DNA of 64,000 nucleotides from Porites lobata (GCA_942486035.1 CALNXK010000106.1:1086001-1150000), one strand, 5' to 3'; positions 46,401 through 58,798 are shown, counted from the first letter of the stretch. Numbers and translations are program-made. Notes: generated from the letters alone by a model not told the origin.

Positions 46401-49400
46401 ACAATTGCTGGCTCTCTTGATTTCAAATGTTTCAAGTCTAGCCTGGGATGAGTGTCAAATCTGCTTAGGGGATGAGCAACGGTTTGGGAGGAGGCAAGAA
46501 AAATAGAAATTTGCCTCTCTGCCACTACTGTATAAACCCCCGATGCTGATCCCCTTTGTACATATGAAACCATGATGGCTGCCCATAACTCATAGCTCTC
46601 AAACTTGATGATATTATGGGGAAATAAGGGGAAATACTCATCATTATCTCATGAGTCAATTTCTAATAAAATTCATACATTCCCTCTTTAATAACAGGTC
46701 TCCCTCCTCACACAAATGTACCATTACCAGCACTCTCTCCCACAATGGAGATGGGGACAATTGTCAGCTGGGAAAAACAGGAAGGTGATGAGTTAAGTGA
46801 AGGAGATCTTTTAGCTCAGATTGAAACAGACAAGGCCACAATGGACTTTGAGACCCCTGAGGAAGGCTTTCTGGCCAAGATTTTAATTCCCGCAGGAAGT
46901 AAGGATATTCCTATTGGCAAACTGCTCTGTATAATTGTGGAAAATAAAGATGATGTTGATGCATTCAAAAACTATGTTCCTGAAGAAGATGGACCAGCTT
47001 CAGTAAGTAGTGCAATCAGTATTTTTTTTTCTTCCGGCTCGCAGATTCAACATACTGATTGTAAAGCATGCTCCCTTGTCCCCTGTTTTCTTATGAAAGT
47101 ACAGTCATTTAAAGACTATTTTCAATTCAGGTGTAATATTGTTGGCACTTTTAGCACTGGATATAGTTATAATATGCTTTTACATTTTCTGTACCTCATG
47201 ATCACCTTTCTTCAAATGCTAATAATAAAACCAGCTTAAGTGTGATGTCATGAAACCAAAGGACAGTGTACGTATAAAATAATTTTGAGAGATTCAGAAT
47301 ATAGATAGTCTACACCAAGTAACCCACTATCTGATTAAAAAGATCATAGTAAGTAAGTAAGTAAAGCCTTTATTTAAAGAGGGTAGCACCTAATAGCCAA
47401 AGGCTAATAAAGTTGTGGCCCTCATAAAATACACAACTATTTACAATGTAATAAATATTGTAAGCTAAAATATATAAACATTTAAAATAAAACAAGATTC
47501 CATTTTTTATATTAAAAAAAAAAAAAGTAGTGTCATTGAGTAACTTATAAGTAAGTGTCATTGTTTCTTCATAATTATTTATCTATTTTTTTTTGTTTTC
47601 AGGAGAAACCTGCTGAGGCCACCACTCCACCCCCTCCTCCACCACCTCCTCCAGCTTCATCTGCAGCCCCGCCCCCTCCCCCACCTATGACTTCTGCCTC
47701 TCCACCCCCTCCTCCCCCACCTGCAGCTGGTGGGAGAGTGTTTGCCAGTCCATTGGCAAAGAAGATTGCAAGGGAAAAAGGCATTGAATTGGCTGTAAGT
47801 ATTTACTTTTCTTTCCTCTTTAGGGAATTTTTTCAGTTATTTAACTAAAAACCGCGAATCAAGCTACACTGTAAATGGGAGGAGTAAGGCCCCTAATGAC
47901 TTATGATGTGATCATGTAACACTTTCCTTTTGTTTGATTGTGATTTACATTCAATTTGAATGGAAAAGGAAATGGTTATAATTAATCTATATATAATCTA
48001 ATCTAAATGTAACCAAAAATGTTTCAAGATTGCTGGTGAGATTGTGATGTAAGAACACTGTTCTTGTACTATTTCTTTGGAACACATCTTACTGTCTATA
48101 GTGGACAAAGCAAAACATTTCTGTCAGTGCTAAGGTTGTCTGTATCTGTTTCTAGGCTCTTCAGGGTAGTGGTCCCGGTGGCCGAGTGGTGGCGCAAGAT
48201 GTTACTGTGGCAACACCTGCTGTTGCAGCAGTGGCACCCACTCCTGTGGTTGCGCCTGGTGAGTTTTGATTGGCTAGAATGTGTTGTGTTTAGCAGACCA
48301 GGGTTGTCAGAAAGTTTTGAAGTAGACGGCTGAGTTGTCAAAGTAAGCGGCCAGTCCAGGGATATTTTATTTTAAAAAAAGCCATCCTTAAAGAAATGCT
48401 AAGCAGAGTAGCTGGCTGATACTAACCAAGTAGGCGGCGATTTTCACCGGCAGCCGGCTACTTTTGACAACCCTGGCAAACTCTCAGCTTTTTGTTTGTT
48501 TGTTTGAACTTCTATGCTATTTCTTCAATGTTCATACCATTTTATGACTTCATAACACGGTGATGACACTGTTGTACTATTAATGTCATTTACAAACATG
48601 AAAAGAAATAAAGCAAGTACAAATGATAGTTATGAAACTGCTCATTTTTCATCATTGACCTTGAATGTGAAAATCCTTTTATTGTTTTACAGGAGCAGAT
48701 TTTACCGATATTCCTCTTACAAATGTCAGGAAGGTGGGTTTAATAAGCAAGTGTTCTCATTAAGGGATGTCAATAGTGAGTGGGTAGATACAAATAGTAG
48801 GCAGAGAATTGAACTGTTACAAAGTCCTTTTGCATTTATTTTCCCTATTAAAGTTTCTTCTGAATATAACGAGGGATACTTATGGTAGCCAGGGTAATTC
48901 CCAGCCCTGAAGACAGCTATAGACCGCTCAAGTCTTTCCACTTATCATTTCATCAAATTAAAGCTTGAGAAACTAGTGAGTGAGTATATGAAAGTAGTCC
49001 TCAGTAGCCTGCTAGAAATCTCTCTGGGTTACTTTGGTGGCGGGGCAAACCATTTTTTGCCCTCCTGCAAGAGCTCCCTGGAGAGCTTGCTAGCAGGCTA
49101 CGACAACAGTAATTATATCAAAAGTATTGATAATTTTTCTTCTCTTAAACTGTATTGCTAGGTCATCGCTAAACGGCTCTTGGAATCCAAGCAAACTATT
49201 CCTCATTATTACCTTTCAGTGGATATCCAAGTGGATGATTTGTTAGAGTGAGTTTATTTCTCTGTTTACTGATAATAATTTTACAGTGCAAAAGTTGTTT
49301 TATTTTTATTATTGCATTTGACAGCCACCTATAAGAATCAGCCTACTGATTAAATAAAACCTGTTGGCCAAAATTTGACATTTAAAATTACTGTAAATCC

Positions 49401-52400
49401 TCTATTAAGGCCCCTGAGATGCCTATTTTTTTTCATGCACATTTCATGGGGCCTAGTAGGGACAGGCCAGGGGCTTGAGAGGGGGGGCTTGTCATAAAGA
49501 GCTAGAACATATTTAGTGGAAAACCTCAAGCACATGTAGTTGGAAGTCACGCAGCGAGAGATCAAGAACAAATATGAACTTCCGGCATATGAATAGCCAG
49601 ACCGGATCAGTCTATGTCATGTGCCTTAGAGTAATTCAGTCTATCATTTATTAAGGAGGGAAGTGGGGGGGGGGGGGGCTTAAAAAAGGGGGTTATTAAC
49701 ATTGTTCCCCTGAAAGTGGTGGCTTATTAGAGAGGGGGGTTATTTTTGAGGGGTGGGGGGCCTAATAGAGAATTTATAGTATAGATTTGGGTCGTATTCT
49801 TATTTGAAATCAGCAAGAATTAAATCAGGGATATTAGAGCAGGGTGTATTTGGTCCAATTTTTCAGCCGGTCAAAAATTTGTCTGGCACCATATGATCGG
49901 AGCCCCCTTTTGCCAAATTTTTTATACTCAAGTGATTTTCCTTTTTCAGAGTCCGAAAGCAGCTGAATCTGGATTCAAATGGTGCATACAAATTGTCAGT
50001 GAATGACTTTGTCCTTAAGGCCTGCGCTCTAGCTTGTAAAAAAGTTCCCGAGGCAAACTCTTCGTGGATGACAGACTTCATAAGACAGTAAGTTTATCTC
50101 CGGAAATGAAATAATTTTTATATCCTTCTCTTTCCCGGGGGAAGCATGGTCGAGTGGTCAGTGCGTCAGACTCACAATCCGGTGCTCCTCTGTTCAAGTC
50201 CCACTCTGGCCACTTGCTGGATTTGTGCTCGGTCGTCCCGAGTTTAAATCCTCGGCCAAGCTTGTAAATAGCCAACTGGTTGCCTCCTGCCAGTTGGGGC
50301 TTTTAATGCTTTTATGTTACATTTGAATTATTTGTTTCTAAGTATTTGATTGGAGTGCCTGTAAACTAGCTGGATAAGCTAAGTGCACTTCCCTCTATTG
50401 ACAAGCCTTTAAACCTTTTTTAACTTTTTTTCCTTTCTACAGCGTCCCTAAATATTGGGCCACAAGAAACTGGCTTGAGTTCCCTTTGACGCAATAATAA
50501 AGTGATACAAAGTTGACTTGTACCCCTATCTATTTGAAGCTGACAACCAACCCTTTAACTCCATAATTTTCTTATGGTATTAATGAAGAGCATACCCTTT
50601 TGCAGACACAATAACGTTGACATTAGTGTAGCTGTCAGTACGGAATCAGGACTTATTACACCGATTGTCTTCAATGCAGATAAAAAGGTACTGTACTAAA
50701 ATGATACACATTTATATTCTGTGCTGCATGGTAAAAATGGTGTACACAATACTAATTCAGCTGAGCTTATTGTTCAAAGAAACGCTGTGATTATACTCGA
50801 TGGGTGTAAAAATTTTACCCAAATCACCTTTAGAACAAAAAGGCTATCTCATTTTGTTGCTGACGTCTTGAAAGCAATACGAACAGTTAGTAATTTTTTT
50901 TTTCGGAAAACGTGTTGATACATTATGCTACCACTCAAACTCAACTTTCTCCACTGTTTATTTTAAACTTTGTCCAATTACCTCTGTCAGGGTTTACAAG
51001 ACATAAGTGCTGACACCAATGCTCTAGCAGAGAAAGCGAGGGATAACAAACTTCAACCTCATGAATTCCAAGGAGGAACAATAACAGTATCAAATCTCGG
51101 CATGTACGGAGTCAAGAACTTTTCTGCAATCATAAACCCACCTCAAGTAAGTGTGCAAATGTGCGGTATTTATCATGAACATGCTGGGAAAACCTGAAAT
51201 TCCGGTTGAAAAGTCAGACCAGGTACACACGAATCCGGAAATTGATGAACCCGCATATTTTTTTTTTAACCGGATTGAGTTTCTCTCCTCCGCAAGGGCC
51301 TCTTTATTTGTACGGAGGCTACGAAGAGGGAAAATGATCGCGTGCGGGGGACGTTCCCGTGCTAATCTCTTTCACAGCCGCTCGGGCCGGAGTCACACAA
51401 TGGGGGCGGGGAACATTGCGTGACTCCGGCCTTAGCGGCTGCGAAGGAAACTATTCCTGCGCTTGCTGTTTTTTTGTTATTATTACTGCTACAACGGTTA
51501 CTCAAGGATCGGTGTTTTACAAGTGACAAAATTCCTTAAAGAGTAAACTCCATGATACATTTTCGTTAGTCGTTTTGTTTGGACGTGCTTCAAACCATCA
51601 TCATCACGGCCCTGTTTTAGACTAGTAGCATTTCGTCCAGATGGTAGTCCTGCCGAGCCTCCACTACTCTGGGTACCACAGGCTTTTTTTTTCTTGCAGA
51701 CGGCCGAATCCGTTGGTGTCGGCTAAAAGCCGAAGCCACGATCAGCGGGAAGTCTGGTGGGGCGGGGTTCTCAACAAAGTTTAAGTCTCACACTGGAAGG
51801 GTGCAACCTCTTACCCCAGCTATGTACCATTTTTGATAGCGAAGGTACCCCTTTTTGTATCTCTTCCATTGACAAATACCTAGTTTAGAACGTCTTTTCA
51901 TCCCTTTTAACCGCTGTAGATGCACTATCTTTAGAATATGAAAAAGTCACAAAACCAATACATTTTTCGACTTTTTCAGAGCCATAATTTCTTCTATTAG
52001 CCCTCTTAGGCCCGATTCAGACGCCGGACCTAATTCGAATTAAGGCCGACCCAAACTATTAAGAACGGCTGAATTGATTCAGACGCTGACCTTAATTGCA
52101 GCTGAAATAAATTCCGAAAACAAGAAAAATGCTCATTTCGGTCAAACTGCCTACAAAATACGTTATAATAGTTTATGCATTAGCTTTGGTACATGAAAAT
52201 TTTGGCGTCTGAATCAAAGCCGTTCCAAAGTCGCTCCAAAGGCGAAATTCCCGACCGGGCTAGGCGAAAAGAGCGACTGAGCCGTTCCAAATTGAAACAG
52301 GCGTTCCTAACTGATTCAGACGCCGAACGTTCCATGCACTTAATTCAATTTATTAGGTTCGGCTCATGAAAAGTGCGGCGTCTGAACCGGGCCTTGGGTC

Positions 52401-53594
52401 TTTTTGCAGACGGAAAGACAGATTACCCTACCATTTTATATTCTTCAACTAGTGAAATCCCAATCTCGTTCCCAGGTTCTCTATCAGGTTTGTGAAATCC
52501 CAACCCTTTCATATACCAGAAGCCTGGAAAAGGTACCCCTTTCGGGAGAAGCATTCCCGTATAGGCCATTATAGGGAGTACCCCCCGGGGGCGAAAAGTC
52601 TCGAGCATATAGGGTAAGCCTCGACTCGATTGACTGAAAGAGTCTGCTCGCAGACTTACCCGGTTAAAGCAACGAAGGCTGTCTTTTGATGATATAAACA
52701 AGCTCCAGTACATAGATACAGTGCATTACCCGTCCGTTGTCGTTTTTCCCTTTTCATAGGCCTGCATATTGGCAGTAGGAAAAGCAGAGAAGCAAGTCAT
52801 AGTAGATGAAAATAGCGAAAAAGGGTAAGTTGGTTAAACATGTTTATAGCTTTCAAGAAAGTTTTATCGTGATTCAGCTTGCGCTAGAGGCTCATCTGCG
52901 GCTCAGGAATCAGGTACATAATCCTTAACGCAACTCAGGGAACCCATGAAAACTGACCCTTTTTGTTTTTGCTTTGGAATAGCCGCCAGCTAATAAGAAG
53001 TTGTTGTTGTTGCTCACCCCAGTCAATGTCGGGGACTCTCGCCGATCTCGTTCCCATTAGAGCTCGCGTGTTTTATGCGCGCACGCTTTGCACGTCTGTT
53101 ACTCATCTGACTACAATTCTCAAACGCTCGGCCAATAACTAAAAGTTTCCCATTGCACAGCGGCAAGAAGTTATTCAGGCCAATCACACTTCGTGCTGAA
53201 ATTGAAATAAACCAATCACATCTCGAAGCAAACACATGTAGCTGTTGTCAATCGCGGGCAACTGCATGTGACCATTTTTTTTCTTCTGATTGGTCAAGTT
53301 TTTGACACATCAGAAGTTAAACATTTTCCCGCGCTTGACGATAGCTGCATGGATTTGCTTCGTGATGTGATTGGTTGAACTCAATTTCTTTGAAAGGCCA
53401 ATAGCCAATCGCAATTGTATCGACCAGTCCGTGTGCTGATAATCTGTCTTCTTATTCTCAACAGTTACACCACTGGAACAGTCATGTCTGTTACTCTCAG
53501 CTGCGATCACCGAGTTGTAGATGGCGCCGTTGGAGCGCAGTGGCTGTCCGCTTTCAAAAACTATCTAGAAAAACCCCTTACAATGTTGTTGTAA
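43492..53594 (+). CDS. DLAT: Dihydrolipoyl acetyltransferase, E2 of pyruvate dehydrogenase
   Basis: Mitochondrial E2 core enzyme; passes acetyl from lipoyl-lysine to CoA. Exons: 43492-43616, 45351-45424, 46698-47002, 47603-47794, 48156-48258, 48693-48733, 49162-49247, 49950-50087, 50606-50687, 50991-51146, 52760-52824, 53465-53594; phases agree, 498 residues. The N-terminus is Arg-rich with few acids, as in a mitochondrial presequence. One lipoyl domain follows (about 70-150), with Lys112 in ETDKATM. The linker at about 169-215 is extreme poly-proline. A subunit-binding domain (FASPLAKKIAREKGIELA, then GSGPGGRVVAQDV) spans exons 4-5. The catalytic domain ends in DHRVVDG with His471 and Asp475, and LEKPLTMLL. 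The intact DHRVVDG separates it from PDHX, which lacks the catalytic His. Vertebrate DLAT has two lipoyl domains; this model shows one. Confidence 0.97.
44264..44489. mobile_element. AGCTTAAG-ended MITE (copy 2)
   Basis: Left TAGGGACCTTAAGCAAAGAC, right GTTGCTTAAGCTCCCTA; next to each are GAGCGATGCACGTCAACC and its counterpart. Related to 21315-21540. DLAT intron 1. Confidence 0.75.
44666..44884. mobile_element. TTAA-flanked MITE, CCCTTTAAACCCT ends
   Basis: TTAACCCTTTAAACCCTAAG at the left and CTCTCAGGGTTTAAAGGGTTAA-type sequence at the right. Inserted in an older CAGGGCTCGAAAAAAG repeat fragment that starts at 44571. DLAT intron 1. Confidence 0.8.
45455..45782. mobile_element. CAGGGTTGGACA-ended MITE, 6-bp TSD
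   Basis: Ends CAGGGTTGGACA and TGTCCAACCCTG; perfect 6-bp duplication AGTGTG (45449-45454, 45783-45788). The interior is rich in CACTCGCC/GGCGAGTG. DLAT intron 2. Confidence 0.92.
48299..48475. mobile_element. CAGGGTTGTCA-ended MITE, 6-bp TSD
   Basis: Ends CAGGGTTGTC and GACAACCCTG; flanks GCAGAC and GCAAAC (5 of 6). Starts 41 bp after the DLAT exon 5 donor. Confidence 0.85.
49015..49100. mobile_element. 86-bp TAGCCTG-ended MITE
   Basis: Ends TAGCCTGCTAG and CTAGCAGGCTA. No target duplication seen. DLAT intron 6. Confidence 0.6.
49389..49781. mobile_element. TA-flanked MITE, TACTGTAAATCCTCTATTAAG ends
   Basis: Imperfect inverted ends of about 24 bp; the interior is full of GGGGGCTTATTA-like motifs reminiscent of 14247-14572. 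DLAT intron 7. Confidence 0.7.
50135..50430 (+). mobile_element. tRNA-derived SINE (copy 2)
   Basis: Same family and orientation as 14622-14903. The head has ATGGTCGAGTGG and GTTCAAGTCCC; the same body follows, ending in a T-rich tail. Lies in DLAT intron 8, sense to the gene. Confidence 0.8.
52009..52393. mobile_element. MITE, GGCCCGATTCAGACGCCG ends
   Basis: Left GGCCCGATTCAGACGCCG, right CGGCGTCTGAACCGGGCC; GATTCAGACGC also recurs inside. DLAT intron 10. Confidence 0.8.
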
Positions 53595-54842
53595 AATACG
53601 ACTTAAATAGAGCCTATCGTAGTTCTTCTGAATTTTTATTTCAACTCGGGTAGAAAAATTGTTAAAACTGCTGGAAAGAGAGCCTTAAAATAGAAAACCG
53701 TGTGTCTTGTTTATAAGAGATGAAGTAGGTAAATTTATTTTTTGTATGTTTGTATTTTTACAGACGTATACGTGATGTTAGGACTTTTTTCTGTTCGTTT
53801 TCCGTAGTTCGTGCCTTTAGAAAGCAAGCACTTACAAATTCTCTAGGCCTTATCCGTTGTTTTTACGATGTTTTGAAGTCCATATTTGCAAGGTCTTCAT
53901 ATTTTAGGTAACTCTTTCTAGCTGTACTAATGGTCTCTCTGGTCGAAACAAACATTAACAATTTAGGGAAAAATACCATGAGACGCTGTGTTCAACCGGA
54001 CGGGTAATCCTCGAATGAAAAATGATTAAGGTTTACGGCAGCCTTCTGTGGGCGCAAAAGATGCTAAGACCTATACGTTAGAGAGGTTTGACATGATTAC
54101 TGTGTCGATACTGTGGTGTTTGGGAACAAAGTTGAAATGCTTGAAGTGGAAAGCAAGACAGTCTATCGCGATTGATAAGTTTAATCAACCAAATGTGTAT
54201 ATTTTTAACCAGATTTGGGCAGAACAAATAAACATAAAAAATGCCTTGAAATGTGGCTTGCTGACATCACGGCGTCCTCGTATTCTTTATTGCTACTTTA
54301 ACAACTATTTTCCGCAAGAGAAAGTCTTCTACATGAACAGAGGCGCGGAGTCTTTTTCAAACCACCGATGTTGAATATGTACAACACTCAATCGATATTG
54401 GAGGTAAAAAATAACAATCTACCATGTTATTACTGTTGTTTACCATTTATATGGGAAAACCGCCGGAATCGCATTAACCATTTGTACAAATTTTTAATTT
54501 AGTTAAATGCATTCGCCACAACAATTACAATGATGAATAATAACAAATAAATCAGTTCCATTTACCGAAAAACGGCCGCGAAGCCTGAAACTGGTATCAG
54601 AGATGGCTTTGAAAAAATAGAACACGAATTTCCGTTTGGAATATTCTGTACAGAAAAGTAGGACTACCTTTTCAGATGTCCCGCTACGCCTGGGAATTTT
54701 CGCTGGAAAGGCCCAAAAAGTCGTTTTTTATTTACCTTCCGGCCGGATTTTCTGGAAACTTTTCATAACTGTAAATGGTAAGCAACCTACGCATCCCTCT
54801 TTAAATATGATTATTGTAATGGCCGGTGTCCGGTTACTTGCA

Positions 54843-54988
54843 AGACTGAGTCAATGTCGAGTCGAAATGCCCTATGGGACTGTTTTGGGGATGCTATCAC
54901 TTCTTACGGAACTGCATAGGAAACTGGAGAAAAATTCATGACCCAAGACAGTCCCATAGTGCTATTCAGCACAACATCGACCCAGTCT
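54843..54988. mobile_element. Foldback element, AGACTGAGTCAATGTCGA ends
   Basis: Imperfect palindrome; CCTATGGGACTGT at 54871 onward is mirrored by ACAGTCCCATAG, and AGACTG by CAGTCT at the ends. Confidence 0.6.
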
Positions 54989-55038
54989 CTACTCTCTGTC
55001 AAGCCTCAATCACAAATTGGCCAATTCCCCTCTCCAGA

Positions 55039-55210
55039 AACTCTAGGAAGAATGGGTACTAGCTTTTGGCGCCGTGATTTCTGGGATAGTTTGGGTGGAC
55101 GAGCGTTAGTTATGATTGGTGGATGATGATATTCAAGGAACCACTAACCAATCATACATACGATCCCAGAAATCATTGCGCCGGAAGCTTGTACCCATTC
55201 CTTTATAGTT
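55039..55210. mobile_element. Foldback element, GAATGGGTACTAGCTTTTGG ends
   Basis: Arms carry GAATGGGTAC, GGCGCCGTGATTTCTGGGAT and their complements GATCCCAGAAATCATTGCGC and GTACCCATTC. Confidence 0.75.
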
Positions 55211-55666
55211 TCCATGGTGGGGGGAATTGAGTTGTATTGTCGTGGTATTGTTTTATTCTCAAGTTGACTTCAGGGGCTCGTTTCTCGAAAGACCCGGTAA
55301 CTTTTCGGGTACAAAGGCAGATTTTGAAATCAAAACCTGTTGAATAGTAGCACAGTTCCTAGCCCACAAACCGGTCAATTTTGCTTCGTAAACTGATAGT
55401 TTCATTGTATCATTTTGAAAATTATTGAAACACGACAAACATAAAACAGGTTTTCGGGCCCGTAAAGTTATCGGGGCTTTCTTTTATTAGTGAGCATAGA
55501 ATTAAAGTCAAAAAGACTACTGCAAAGACTGATCAAACATTGACAACGTGAAAAAGGCTGAGGTATACAATACTTTCACCGGCCAATAAAAGTCTTCACC
55601 AGGTTGATTAGGAAAAAACACGAATATACAGAAAATATACTATTCTCAGCGGTCCTACCTCGCGCG

Positions 55667-55733
55667 TATAAAAGGCAGAGTAGACAAAGGAGTTATGCCA
55701 TTCTCTCGAAGCTGCTGAGCTGTTCAGATTAAC
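55667..55733 (+). promoter_or_regulatory. Retroelement core promoter and leader
   Basis: TATAAAAG at 55667-55674, then 59 bp of leader to the first ATG of the gag-like ORF. Confidence 0.55.
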
Positions 55734-55979
55734 ATGGCTGACCCGCAGGTCCCTGCAGATGCAGTCCAACAAGCTCAAGTTGTCTTACAAAACCAAGCAC
55801 AAGAAGGTCAAGCACCGGCGGCGTTAGCAGAACAAGCTCAAGCACCAGTAGCGCCAGAGGAACAAGCTCAACCGCCTGCACAAGCGCCAGTGCAAGCAAA
55901 CGAAGTTTCTTTGGAGGTTTGTTAAACTTTATTTTATCCGTTCGTTGCCACGTGTTTCGTTCTGGTTCTCTAGTATTTC

Positions 55980-56477
55980 GCTTCCAAACCTTGTAGGTTG
56001 TTTGCCCTACGCGAGCTGTTGTTCATTTTCACTTAGTATATTATTTGCCCTGCTTCTTAACATTTGCCCGCTTTTCTACCGGCTGTGCGGGCTAAATTTT
56101 GTTGGATATATTATTCGCCCTGCTTCTTAACGTTTGCCCTCGTTTCGTATGGGCTGTGCGGGCTAAATTTTGTCTGATATATTATATGCCCGGCTTTTAA
56201 CGTTTGCCCTCGTTTCGTGTGGGCTGTGCGGGCTAAATTTTGTCTGATATATTATTTGCCCTGCTCTTAACTTTTGCCCTCGTTTCGTGTGGGCTGTGCG
56301 GGCTACATTTTGTTTGATAAATTATTCGCCCTGCTTTTAACGTTTGCCCTCGTTTTATGTGGGCTGTGCGGGCTAAATTTTTATTTGTATATTCGTTCTG
56401 CTTCTAAAAGTTTACCTTCGTTTCGTGTGGGCTAGTGCGGCATATAATTTTGTTTTGTTTACCGTATTACACTGTAT
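55980..56477 (+). repeat. Tandem array, about 70-bp unit (left part)
   Basis: GGCTGTGCGGGCTAAATTTT recurs at 56081, 56152, 56222, 56292 and 56362, a 70-71 bp period, with GTTTGCCCTCGTTTCGTGT between. The array continues at 58803-59110 after the foldback insertion. Lies in the gag intron. Confidence 0.9.
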
Positions 56478-56481
56478 TTAA

Positions 56482-58798
56482 GGTGGCTCCGTAATTAATA
56501 CAAGAGCATTTAACCGTGACAAATTTTCCGTCATAACTTTTTGGTTTTTAACGCGATGGCTGCGAAACTTGGCAAAGAACAACAGATATCATCCGGCAAT
56601 AACACAAAATATTCCGATTTCACTGATGGTAAATATTTCTTGAGAAATTAGTGCTTAAAAGGACCCTACTGTTCAAAGAAAATCGCGTCTAGTAAAAAAT
56701 TTTGCTGATATTTTGTACTGAAATAACTGGTATCGGCTTTAATTGATATAATAAATATGCCAGAGGAATTTCAGAAAAATCTTTGGAGCAGAATTCCGTA
56801 ACTAAAAGTCGCTCAAAATTCAGCTGTGAAATTGTTTCGGAATTTCAAAAATAAATTACTATCAAGTAGAAGGAGCCACCAGTTTGAATTTGCGGGACAA
56901 GTAAATTCAACGCTTGCTAATTCTTAAAACAAAAGCCGATTGCCTATCGTGCTATTCTTTGGAAGGTACTTTTTAGTTTTAGAAGAACTATAAATTGCTC
57001 CAAACCTTGCTCTGAAGTAGAATGACTTGTTCGCCGACAGTTTTAAAATATCCCTTGGCAGTTTTGGCTCAAACTCCTGCTGCATACATTTTGATGTATT
57101 GCCATGCATTTTCAACGACTTTTACTGCCGTTCGTTGCTTCCAACTCAGGAAAAAAGTATTGAGATTGGACGCTACCTCGTATCAGAACTCAGAAAGAAC
57201 TGTCCAGCACCTTTGTTTATGACTACAAAGTGAGCACGAGCGGCAGTTCTGCGTGGAATTCGCACCTCACCCAGGGGGGACGAACGACAATGATGACCAT
57301 GCTTGTGAACCAAATAACATCACAGTGCAAAATAAAATTATCGCAAAAATACTGCCCGTGAATAAATTTACAACTCTGAAATTTTTGTCACTCCTTCCTT
57401 CAATGAATGGGTATTTTTTTCTTGATTATTATGTTTTGCTCTGTAATACATGTTTATACAGATCGGTTCACAGACATGGGTATCATTGTCACTCGTCCCC
57501 CCTGGCTGAGGTGCGAATTCCTCGCAGAGCTGGCCCTCGTGCTCATTTTCTGGTCATAAACAAAGGTACTGGACAGTTCTATCTGAGCTTCGATACTAGG
57601 TAGCTTACAATCCCAATAACTTTTTCCTGATTTGGAAACAACGTAAAGCAGGAAAAGCCGTTGAGGATGCTTTGCAATACATCAAAATGTATGTAGCAGG
57701 GGTTTGAACCAAAACTGCCAAGGGATATTTTAAAAATGTCGAGGAACAAGCTAGTCATTCGATGTCAGAGCAAAGTTTGGAGCAATTTATAGTGCTTCTA
57801 AAAACTGAAAAGTACCTTTTAAAGAATAGCACGATAGGCAATCGGCTTCTGTTTTCAGAATTAGGAAACACACTAAAGTTGCTTGTCCCGAAAATTGAAA
57901 TTGGTGTCTCCTTCTTCCTGATAGTAATTTATTTTTGAAATTCCAAAACAATTTCACAGCTGAATTTTGACGGACTTTTAGTTACGGACTTCTGCTCCAA
58001 CGATTTTTCTGAAATTCCTCTGGCATATTTATTATATCAATTAAAGCCGATACCAGAAAGTTCTAAAAAGTTGCTGGAAAGTTCTATCTGAGCTCTGATA
58101 CGAGGTAGCGTCCAATCTCAATACTTTTTTCCTGAGTTGGAAGCAACGAACAGCAGTAAAAGTCCTTGAAAATGCATTGCAATACATCAAAATGTACGCA
58201 GCAGGAGTTTGAGCCAAAACTGCCGAGGGATATTTTAAAACTGTCGAAGAACAAGTCATTCTACTTCAGAGCAGGTTTGGAGCGATGTATAGTGCTTCTA
58301 AAACTAAAAAGTACCTTTTAAAGAATAGCACGATAGGCAATCGGCTTTTGTTTTAAGAATTAGCAAACGTTGAATTTACATGTCCCGAAAATTCGAACTG
58401 GTGGCTCCTTCTACCTGATAGCAATTTATTTTTGAAATTCCAAAACAATTTCACAGCTGAATTTTGAGCGACTTTTAGTTACGGAATTCTGCTCCAACGA
58501 TTTTTCTGAAATTCCTCTGGCATATTTATTATATCAATGGAAGCCGATACCAGAAATTTCAGCAAAAAATATCAGCAAAATTTTTTACTAGACGCGATTT
58601 TCTTTGAACAGTAGGGTCCTTTTAAGCGCTAATTTCTCAAGAAATATTTACCATCAATGAAATCGGAATATTTCGTATTATTGCCGAATGATATCTGTTG
58701 TTAATTGAAAAGTTTCGCAGCCATCGCGTTAAAGTCGAAAACGTTATGACGGAAAATTTGTCACAGCTAAATGCGCTTGTGTTAATCACGGAGCCACC
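56482..58798. mobile_element. 2.3-kb foldback element with about 400-bp inverted arms, TTAA TSD
   Basis: Starts GGTGGCTCCGTAATTAATAC and ends GTTAATCACGGAGCCACC; TTAA at 56478-56481 and 58799-58802. Both arms share blocks such as CGCGATGGCTGCGAAACTT, AGTAGGGTCCTTTT and TTCCGTAACTAAAAGTCGC in mirrored order. Inside, a block beginning near 57577 (TTCTATCTGAGCTTCGATAC) is repeated near 58080. No transposase frame found. It splits the ~70-bp tandem array, so it inserted after the array formed. Confidence 0.88.

Larger units (their letters stand above)
53595..55733. other. DLAT 3' flank and upstream region of the retroelement
   Basis: No host gene recognised. Holds two foldback elements (54843-54988, 55039-55210) and a partial CAGGGGCTCGTTTCTCGAAAG element from 55271. 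The retroelement's left terminal repeat should lie near the right side but was not delimited. Confidence 0.45.

Noticed and set aside
51389..51433. Inverted repeat GCCGGAGTCAC ... GTGACTCCGGC
   Set aside because: Too short and without defined ends or TSD to call as an element; probably a decayed MITE.
54048..54374. 108-residue open frame on +
   Set aside because: No domain, no signal, AT-driven composition and no splice partner; likely chance in the DLAT 3' flank.
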